A stretch of 64,000 bases of DNA, taken from positions 246,166-310,165 of the forward strand of contig ML977018.1 of assembly GCA_010015675.1 (NCBI GenBank), in the 5' to 3' direction. The notes under the pieces are model-generated. The model made no database searches, was not told the origin of the DNA, and saw only the letters and a list, made by a program, of their open reading frames with translations. A program made the position numbers and the translations under genes. Shown piece after piece: positions 57,096 to 64,000 of this stretch. Source of the DNA: Byssothecium circinans. Its lineage: Eukaryota; Ascomycota; Dothideomycetes; Pleosporales; Massarinaceae. Numbering within the stretch: position 1 is the first letter of the stretch; each line of letters opens with the position of its first letter.

Positions 57096-58337
57096 CTACC
57101 GCCCCAGCTCATACAAAACCCCTCCCCTCCCCTTCATCATTCTTCCCTTCTTCAACATCCGCTTCCCCACCCCCCTCCTCGACACACCCGTCTCCTCGCC
57201 CTCGCCCTCAAACACAGACCCCGGCCCAAAGTCCGGCGTGCCCCCAATACTACCAAAGATATCACCCACATAATTCGTAGGCTCGACCCCCTTTTCAAAC
57301 ACCCCATCCCACCCCTCCAATATCCCCTCTACGACCTTCACCCCCGCAAGGTAGATATTCTGAATCGCTGGCGCAAACGCGCCCTGATTCGCCCAGAACA
57401 AATTCTCGGTAGCCGGCTGCCTAGGATACGGACGGTCCATATCAGACGCAGTACGCATAATGATGACGCGCGAGAAGTCCACAAGTCCGGCAGCATGCGC
57501 GCGTAGCAAGGCTTCCAAAGTCGCGTTATCCTCTTGTGCAGTAGTGCAGTACACGCCCGTGCCGTTAGTGACAAGGGCTGTGTAATTGGAAAACGCTTCG
57601 CCCAAGAGCGTGCCGGAGAAGTATACATCGCTGGTCGCAACGTCGCATTCTACAACGGTGGGTGGGGCGGCGCCTGCAGCGTAGATCCCCCCGCCCGTTT
57701 CGTTCGTCGCGTAAAGCGCACGGTAGGCGATGGCTTTGGCGCTGTCGTTTAGTCGAGCCGTTCGAGCGAAGGTCGCGGCGATGTGTCGGAGCGCGTTGTT
57801 GACTTCGAGGACTTCGGTGCCGTAGATGGAGGATGGGTACGCGTCTGGACGCGTGCTGCCTTGGGGTATGTACCCGGTGATGAAATTCGAGGGTAGTTCT
57901 CGCACGTCGATTTCGTACTGGAGCGCTACTTGCACGGCGTAGCGGGCGAATGTCACTGAAGACACGGTAGCGACTTCGGGGTTGATGCCTCCTATCCCGC
58001 CGATCAGAAAGTACGTCTTGGTCAGATCGAAGAAGGGGGAGAGCGTGAGCGCGGTTAGGGTCACTGCGGCGTTTATCTCGGCTTCGCCGGTTACGAGTTG
58101 GCAGACCGATGCGTCGGGGGTGCAGTGCGCTTCTGGGAATAAGGGGGAGAAGCCGGGGACTGTGATGTTTTGGGCGAGGATGTCGAGGTCGGGCTTGTGC
58201 CACCATATTTCGGCTTCGGGGGAGAACATGGATATTATGAAGACTTTGGGGGAGAGGCGGGAGGGTGGGGAGGGAGACCGTTTTGTGGGGTTGAGGGGGA
58301 GGAGCGCTGTGAGCACACGTGGAATGGAGAGAAGCAT
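57096..58337 (-). CDS. Purine nucleoside permease (NUP family), 413 aa
   Basis: Single exon. A short hydrophobic leader MLLSIPRVLTALLPLN precedes the family core: KVFIISMFSPEAEIW, FLIGGIGGINPEVATVSSVTFARYAVQVALQYEID, YGTEVLEVNNALRHIAATFARTARLND, ALLRAHAAGLVDFSRVIIMRTASDMDRPY, and NIYLAGVKVVEGILEGWDGVFEKG. Related proteins are described as nucleoside transporters in Candida, yet the fold resembles nucleoside phosphorylases and lacks multiple membrane spans, so the biochemical role is uncertain. The C-terminal 40 residues are basic (GVGKRMLKKGRMMKGRGG). Confidence 0.85.
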   Translation of the reverse strand: MLLSIPRVLTALLPLNPTKRSPSPPSRLSPKVFIISMFSPEAEIWWHKPDLDILAQNITVPGFSPLFPEAHCTPDASVCQLVTGEAEINAAVTLTALTLSPFFDLTKTYFLIGGIGGINPEVATVSSVTFARYAVQVALQYEIDVRELPSNFITGYIPQGSTRPDAYPSSIYGTEVLEVNNALRHIAATFARTARLNDSAKAIAYRALYATNETGGGIYAAGAAPPTVVECDVATSDVYFSGTLLGEAFSNYTALVTNGTGVYCTTAQEDNATLEALLRAHAAGLVDFSRVIIMRTASDMDRPYPRQPATENLFWANQGAFAPAIQNIYLAGVKVVEGILEGWDGVFEKGVEPTNYVGDIFGSIGGTPDFGPGSVFEGEGEETGVSRRGVGKRMLKKGRMMKGRGGVLYELGR

Positions 58338-58734
58338 TTTGGAGAAGTATCTCCGCTATAGGAGAATGAGGCTTAAAAACTTGGGATGCAGGCTTTGAGG
58401 AGGAGGTTGAAAGATACTTATACTGTATCCCTAGTCGCACAACAGTGCAGGCTCACCCTTGCCAAACTAACATATCTTTCCAGCCTATCTCCTCACCCTA
58501 TTATCATCCAGATAAACGCATGCTGCAGCCCCATTTATTATATGGCAACAAGGCAGAGTGCCGGCAAACATGCATGCTTTTTCTGATGTCGGATTAGTTC
58601 GTATGCCAGCTCCGTATTTGGTTAGCGCATGCGGGGATTCAAGACGCACGTTAGCAGCCAAGTGGATGCTGTGATAGCGGAGGAGGCCGTTGCCAAGTTC
58701 CTAGTTAAGCTTTTTGATAGGTGCTTGATGTGAG

Positions 58735-59157
58735 TTATGGAGACGTCGGGACAGCCGTTGAGTTAGCGATGATGTTCGGTTCGACGGCTTGATGATGTGT
58801 TTGGGCGCGCTCAGGGCTCCGCCGACACCTACGATCAGTTCGTCCTGCCCGCCATGTAATTCTTGAAGTTGTGCGCCGGCGGGAGTGGCTTCTCGTTCGC
58901 AATGGCGCGCTGCTCGGTTGCGAGGGCAGCACATCGTTGGCCTGCGCTTGTGGAGGATGGACTTGGGGACGCGGACGCTGGACGGCTTCTCTTCTACAAA
59001 TGTATCCATTAGTGATGTAGGTCGGAAACTCCGGGACTTGTTGGAGGTCGTGCGAGAGAGGGTAGGGGGAATATGTAGTCGTGCCGTATAGTGGTGTTCG
59101 CGCCTTGTGCACGACCCGCGTGTGAGTCATTTGAAGAAGCGAGTACGATACATTCAA
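58735..59157 (-). CDS. Doubtful small spliced gene
   Basis: The minus strand is open here in more than one frame. A CACTAAT branch-like site followed by TTTGTAG near 58995 suggests an acceptor. The frame opened by it ends in LATEQRAIANEKPLPP and a following HNFKNYMAGRTN, which looks protein-like. An alternative start MDTFVEEKPSSVRVPKS lies at 59009 in another frame. I could not build a complete model; treat as a placeholder for a small gene of unknown function. Confidence 0.25.
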   Translation of the reverse strand: MNVSYSLLQMTHTRVVHKARTPLYGTTTYSPYPLSHDLQQVPEFPTYITNGYICRREAVQRPRPQVHPPQAQANDVLPSQPSSAPLRTRSHSRRRTTSRITWRAGRTDRRCRRSPERAQTHHQAVEPNIIANSTAVPTSP

Positions 59158-59508
59158 GAAGCTACTTTAACACTCAACACCAACTGATACATCAAAGCCC
59201 CACACAGCGCCACCCAAAAAACCAAGTGACCCACATTCCGCCGTGTCCTAGATGGTCCTCCATCCGCGCGATGGCCGCAACTCCAGTGCCGTATAGTAGT
59301 GTCTTCTTTTCCATGCCGCTCAACGTCTCCCGTTCACGACTGTCTCGCTTTGTTCGGCCCATTCATCGTCCTCGGCATTGCGTCGCTTCTCCCGAGTCTG
59401 CGGGTGCTCTGAATGCTTGTTGGGTAAGAAGTCATCCACGAGGTCGTCTGATAAGCTATCAGTTTTGTCCAAGCCGTCCGAGTCTTCATGTAAGGACGAC
59501 CAAGACTC

Positions 59509-60945
59509 CTAACTCATAGTGCAAGCCTCTGTCACCGATGCTACAGTCACAACGCTTGAAGCTAGGCTGACGGCCGCATCGTTTGCGGGTCCCTCAACCT
59601 TCACAGGGTTTGCTTTCTCGTTCGCTCGCACAATTGCTTTAACCCTCTGCTGTCCTGTCCAATCTCTTGCGTTTCTGTATGCTGTAGCGGCTTGTCGCCA
59701 TGTCTCTGGGTTACCATCCATACACCATACGTTAAGCTGGTGCATATAGTACTCTGGACGGCCCCCAGCAGTGGAAGGTGGGGCAACATAACTGGTATAC
59801 ATCTTAAGGGTACCACCATAGTAGATCGATGTGATGGTAGATGCATTATTGTCGTAAACTAGTTCGCCCCGTCCGTAGCACTGCAGACTGTGCATGCCCC
59901 TTGCTCCTAACGCGCCGTTGTAACAAGCTAGGCGTCTAGCTACGAGAACAGATTCCTCTGGCGATTCAACTGCCAAGAAAAAGTTTGGCGCGATAGGAAG
60001 GTCGTGCTGCGTTGAAGGGATGATCTGGCCACTAAGCTCGTTGCGGACCTTTTGGCTGAGTTGTTCGGGCGGCGCCCCATAGTAGACATCTGGGTTGCCT
60101 GGCGGCGTGCCATCCCCCAGAGGGTCGAGATTGGTGAAGGGGATTCCTCCTGAGCGGTATTTCGCATCACTAATCTTGCCTTCGATGACAGGGATCAACG
60201 ACTCGGACACTTGTTTCTTCTTCAAGGCGCCTGCATCTGCAAATACGAAGTTTTCATGGTCTCCATCCGTGAAGCTAGATGGCGAAAGAGAAGGCCGAGG
60301 TAGTGCTAGCATTCGAAGGATTTCGTTCCAATTCTCCGGCTTCGCTGGTACTTTTCCCTCCAAGCTTCTATAGGGATGGGGATAGACAGCATGGTCGGTG
60401 AGGTGTTGCTGAAAATTGCGATCATAGACGCAGGTGCTCTTTGTTTTTGTCGTATTCGAGGTGGTTGCGGGACTGTACCGTTGGCTCCGAACCAACTGGC
60501 CAGAGGTCATTGTGGGATCGAAACGACGCATAGGTTCGCGGTACTAGGAGCGTAAGTCTTAATGAAGCCAGGCGAACGGTATGCTACATACGCCCCTGAG
60601 GCCAGACAGATCCGGACCACCGTGTCTGGCGAATACCCTTATGTTGTTAAAAACCTTCGGCGTACAGCGGGAAAGATAGTCTGCGTAGTGGCCTGCTTCC
60701 CAATTCGTCTTCTGCGGCGAATGAGATGGGTTTGGAGCAGCTTGATGGTTTCTTCGGTCCAATTCTCTCAATGCTCGCTTCGTCAACCAGACCTTCGTCA
60801 AACTGTCCCAAAACGCCGATGGTGGCTGAGATGCGCTGGAATGGTTGAGCTTTTGTTGTTGGGAAGGACGTTGCGACGTTCCTGTTTGCTCGAGCGGGTC
60901 TGAGCGCCGACGTTTGCGCAAACTTGGAGATGGCAATTCGAGCAT
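59509..60945 (-). CDS. Uncharacterised fungal expanded-family protein, 462 aa
   Basis: Exons 60945-60592 and 60543-59509 with a 48-nt intron (GTATGT, CCTAG), phase 0. An in-frame upstream Met at 61140 is possible. Readable blocks: LPSPSLRKRRRSD, SAFWDSLTKVWLTKRALRELDRRN, VFARHGGPDLSGLRG, YDRNFQQHLTDHAVYPH, SLIPVIEGKISDAKYRSGGIPFTNLDPLGDG, IVPSTQHDLPIAPNFFLAVES (as IIPSTQ here), GALGARGMHSLQCYG, and STITSIYYGGTLKMYTSY. The order resembles a multi-copy family of unknown function in Pezizomycotina whose late part looks like a nuclease- or kinase-like core; this is a recollection, not a search result. Confidence 0.7.
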
Positions 60946-62043
60946 AATGGAGAGGTGAATTAGAGGCGGGCAGAAAGCGGCGTCTATGTCCTGCGCACCA
61001 CTGTGGTAGCTCAAGTGGAGAAGAGGTTGAAGGCGCGCTGATTCGGCTGGCACAAGACTGTGCACCCTGTTCTTTCTGCCTTGTTCCTGTTCCTTGTTCC
61101 ATGGCCGGATCCGGTACGGAATGTTTTTCGCGGGTTCCAATGGTTATGAAATTGGTATTTGGCGGCAGTAATTAGGCTTTGAGTTGTTAAAGGGTAAAGC
61201 TGGGTTATTGATTCAGGTTGCAGCGGATGCTGCCTATACAGAACTAAGCTAGTCCCATTTAGGATAGTATACGACCGCCATGGGTGATCGCCTTGGCGGG
61301 AAGCGTCATGCTTTCCCTTAACATGCATACGAGTAGTCCCACCATTTTATACTCTAGAGAAGATAAGAAGTTCTCATGCTCTCTTTCTTACCCCAAAACA
61401 CTGCACAACTCGTGACAAAACAACATCATACGGTGGATAATGCATTTCTATGTATCCAGGAAGGAGAGATAGTCTCAAGCACACTCAAGTCTCATACCGG
61501 TAGCATAGATTAAGGCGAGATTAACACACTGCATAAGAAAATCATGACAGGCTTAGCACATTGTGTAAGCAAAAACTCGATATTTATCTAACGTCCCGAA
61601 CTTCTAATAGACAGTTGGGACGAGAGCGCATATGATCCATAGACTCATATCGCGGGAACATAATCTGGTGAAGAGCATCATGATGGTCTAACGTGTGTAA
61701 GAATCTCTGGAGGAAACGCCGCTTCACTGCTAAGGTCCTTCACGGATACCAAGGTACCTCCAATATCACAATAGACAAAGGCGGGTCGTTTTTCGAGAGT
61801 GGCACTTCCAAGTAATGCGTAAGGTATTTCTTTCTGATAATAGGCATCTGTTGTGCGCTGAGGACCTCGGGACGATAGCGGGAGTGACATAACCACATGC
61901 TGCCAAGATTTAGTGGTTCAACAGGGACGACGCACCGCCTCAGCAATATAGGAAGCCTTCCTTGCGCCACACATCACCTTGCTTTACTCTGCTCTACTCC
62001 GCCGACAATTTTTTGTCCGACCAACCCTACCACCACCACCAGC
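60946..62043. other. Intergenic with a relic of a neighbouring gene
   Basis: Contains a decayed copy (61383-61444) of the 3' end of the gene at 63638. Other frames here are short and unconvincing. The last part holds the promoter and 5'UTR of the F-box gene. Confidence 0.5.
61383..61444 (-). pseudogene. Relic of the 3' end of the gene at 63638
   Basis: About 62 bp matches 63619-63680 in the same orientation. The 36-bp core (ACTCGTGACAAAACAACATC and on) differs at two positions only, both transitions (T for C, A for G). It encodes HYPPYDVVLSRV on the minus strand like the intact gene, but the stop codon is lost. Similarity fades upstream of the gene's last 20 codons. Confidence 0.7.
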
Positions 62044-63498
62044 ATGGCGTCGCTCACCTCTCTCTCCAATGAGCTTCTACTCAACATCGCCTCGTTGCTC
62101 GACCAGTCTTCCCTTTGGAGTCTCAGCCTTGTCAACAAACAAATCCACCCGATTGCGCAGGACCAGCTTTACTCACAGCCCTTTCTTCCTTCACCCTACA
62201 ACTACGATGGAAGTTTGAACGCATCGGAAACTACCAATCGCCTGCTGCATCTCCTCCGTACACTACTCGTCCACCCAAGGCTCGCGGCTAGGGTGCGCCG
62301 ACTCTCGTTCACCACGGCTTTCGCTCACGAGCCAAAACATGATCAAGACTTCAAGGAGTTGTGCACAAAGGCCACAGGAGTGATCACGCAAGTCACGGAG
62401 GGACATGAGCTATGGTTCAAGAGATGGAGTTCCGTGCTTCTCCATATCGTTCCAAACCCAAACGCTTGGGCAGGAGTCCTCCTCTCCATCTGCCCTCTAC
62501 TAGAAGATTTGGAGTTAGAGCATCTGGATCCACAGTTTGTGCAGCCTGGAGTGTCTTGGAAAGGTTATTATGAAATGGCAAAATTGGGCATAGACATTGA
62601 ATCGCTATTTGGAGATTCAGATTTCGGTCTATGGCAAATACCAGGTCTTCGAAACTTACAGCACATTCGATTCATCAGTGAAGAATTCTCGGGGCAATGG
62701 TGTCAGTTACCCAAACTGTATTCGGTTGATCTGCCTTACGGTCAAGTACTTTATGACGCAGGAGGAGAAGCTATTGAATGGGCTGACTGGTGCATGCAAC
62801 ATGATGCACCAAACATAACGCATGTGAACATGACTCGAATGTCATCGGATTTTGCTTCTGACTCTAGTTTGCTCGGTAAGGCCATGGAGAGCTTCCTTTT
62901 CACCCGTGTCAAGAATCTACAGCTCTATTTCCAAGACACTTGCTATTTCGTTTGCGGAGGAACTGACAGTCATCTCTCTGATATGGATGGCTACTACGAC
63001 GATCTTATTGTCCAGCTTGCCCCACTTGCAAACCAATTGGAACACTTACGCATCGACGTCGCCAACAATGACTTTCCAGGCTTCTTATTCCAGCGGGTGG
63101 CTCCACTTGGAATGCGTCCCCAGCTCGTCATCCTCCCGTCTTTTGCCCAACTGAATGTTCTCATTCTACCCCAGGCTGCTCTATTTCAGATGTCGACAGA
63201 CGAATTGCGGCCCGTCATGTCGCTTGACACCCTCCTCCCACCCAGCCTGGAGAGACTTGACCTGCTGTACCCTACGTTCGAATTTGTCTACCTCGCCCCA
63301 TGGTTCCAGGAAAGCCGCCACCATTTGCCGCATCTCAACACTATCAATCTCCGATGTCGGCCGGGTGTGGGAACCCCGTTCCAAGAGATGTTGAGTCTGG
63401 TTTACCATCCGGGCTGGGCGTTATTCTGGCTCAATGGGATCTACCTGATACCCTTGAAGGATTTGGGGGAAGTGGATAGGTGGAATTGGAGGGATTGA
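62044..63498 (+). CDS. F-box protein with LRR-like region, 484 aa
   Basis: The ATG at 62044 begins MASLTSLSNELLLNIASLLD then QSSLWSLSLVNKQIHPIAQDQLY, a clear F-box. The rest is helical with leucine-rich segments (LLSICPLLEDLELEHLDP, LRNLQHIRFI, LANQLEHLRIDV, PSLERLDLLYP) as in fungal F-box/LRR proteins. These serve as substrate receptors of SCF ubiquitin ligases; the substrate is unknown. The frame is open 147 nt upstream of this ATG, but that part is unlike the protein. It is convergent with the partial gene at the window end. Confidence 0.8.
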   Translation: MASLTSLSNELLLNIASLLDQSSLWSLSLVNKQIHPIAQDQLYSQPFLPSPYNYDGSLNASETTNRLLHLLRTLLVHPRLAARVRRLSFTTAFAHEPKHDQDFKELCTKATGVITQVTEGHELWFKRWSSVLLHIVPNPNAWAGVLLSICPLLEDLELEHLDPQFVQPGVSWKGYYEMAKLGIDIESLFGDSDFGLWQIPGLRNLQHIRFISEEFSGQWCQLPKLYSVDLPYGQVLYDAGGEAIEWADWCMQHDAPNITHVNMTRMSSDFASDSSLLGKAMESFLFTRVKNLQLYFQDTCYFVCGGTDSHLSDMDGYYDDLIVQLAPLANQLEHLRIDVANNDFPGFLFQRVAPLGMRPQLVILPSFAQLNVLILPQAALFQMSTDELRPVMSLDTLLPPSLERLDLLYPTFEFVYLAPWFQESRHHLPHLNTINLRCRPGVGTPFQEMLSLVYHPGWALFWLNGIYLIPLKDLGEVDRWNWRD

Positions 63499-63637
63499 AT
63501 GGGACTTGATGGTACGCGATATGGGTCTGTGGATCATATCGGATTTTGTCTGAACTGTCACAGGAAGCTAGAATGGCACATAATGACGACAAGATCTTGT
63601 AAATAGGCTTCTATACCTTGTGTTTTATCCCGAAACC

Positions 63638-64000
63638 CTACCCTACTCGTGACAAAACAACATCATACGGCGGGTAATGCAACTCCACACCCCTATCCTT
63701 TTCCACAGACACCACCTTGCTCAAAGGCCACCCGTTCTGATCCTTATACCCATCGAAATCAAACCAATCACAGACTTCCAAACCCGGAATCAGAATTCGC
63801 CAGACCTGCGCTCCCTCCCCAAAATGCGCGGTCTCACTCGCTCCTTCCGCCGGTGTAAGCGCTACTCCAGCTTCCGTAGAGAAGAGTCTCGACTGATAGT
63901 CCGAAGTCCAGTCCAGTCGATCAAGCCCTTCCAGTGCACTCGTACCGTTGATGACCAGCTCGCGTAGATACATAATCTGCTCTTCGACTTCAATCCTTGC
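63638..64000 (-). CDS. C-terminal part of an unknown protein (5' end beyond window)
   Basis: The frame is open to the window edge on the minus strand (upstream codons read ARIEVEEQI before MYLRELVINGTS). Readable segments: GLDRLDWTSDYQSRLFS, FGEGAQVWRILIPGLEVCDWFDFDGYKDQNGWPLS, and the last codons ELHYPPYDVVLSRVG. No family recognised. A decayed copy of its last codons lies at 61383-61444, so the locus has been duplicated. Confidence 0.6.
   Translation of the reverse strand, partial: ARIEVEEQIMYLRELVINGTSALEGLDRLDWTSDYQSRLFSTEAGVALTPAEGASETAHFGEGAQVWRILIPGLEVCDWFDFDGYKDQNGWPLSKVVSVEKDRGVELHYPPYDVVLSRVG

Noticed and set aside
1..64000. tRNA or rRNA genes
   Set aside because: I looked for the T-loop GGTTCRA box and cloverleaf partners and found none convincing; a tRNAscan run would be decisive.

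Overview
The window is nuclear DNA from a filamentous ascomycete (Pezizomycotina), most likely a Dothideomycete. Genes carry short introns (45-100 bp) with GTAAGT/GTATGT donors and CTAAC/CTGAC branch sites. It encodes a Hex1 Woronin-body protein, which is restricted to Pezizomycotina, plus HET and HeLo-like self-recognition proteins and a Zn2Cys6 regulator. I rebuilt gene models by hand from splice signals and frame arithmetic; nothing was checked against a database.

Layout. 0-6.5 kb: 3' part of SAGA subunit Spt8, inositol-pentakisphosphate 2-kinase, and two uncharacterised proteins. 6.5-17 kb: a gene-poor island in which an SRPK-like kinase and an ankyrin protein sit between two long non-coding stretches. 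These stretches carry a degenerate repeated element (TCCAACAT, about 20 nt, then TTTTAG); its most regular part is a roughly 97-bp tandem array at 15.9-16.7 kb. 17-27 kb: a perfect (GGGAT)18 tract, Hex1 with a long repeat-rich N-terminal extension, a Zn2Cys6 regulator, and a GH18 chitinase with a CBM18 inside its catalytic domain and a mutated splice donor. 27-33 kb: a compact housekeeping block with a CCDC47-like ER protein, a 68-aa COX7A-like subunit whose first exon is 8 nt, and a mitochondrial PPR-like protein transcribed divergently from it.

34-48 kb: a decayed amino-acid permease, a GT8 glycosyltransferase, a 43-aa Cys-rich mini-protein with a 5'UTR intron, a long gene-free interval, an acidic unknown protein, an 82-nt G homopolymer, a DUF952 protein, and an MscL-like channel with a C-terminal zinc ribbon. 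48.6-56.8 kb: two large neighbouring genes on one strand that look like self/non-self recognition or cell-death factors. The first (1424 aa) joins a HeLo-like N-terminus, a kinase-like domain and a trypsin-like protease with a complete candidate His-Asp-Ser triad. The second (1022 aa) joins a HET domain to a CxCG domain and two C-terminal membrane helices. 57-64 kb: a purine nucleoside permease, a doubtful small gene, a fungal-specific expanded-family protein, an F-box protein, and the 3' end of an unknown gene of which a decayed second copy lies 2.2 kb away.

The best candidates for something undescribed are the 48.6-56.8 kb gene pair and the repeat island at 6.5-17 kb.
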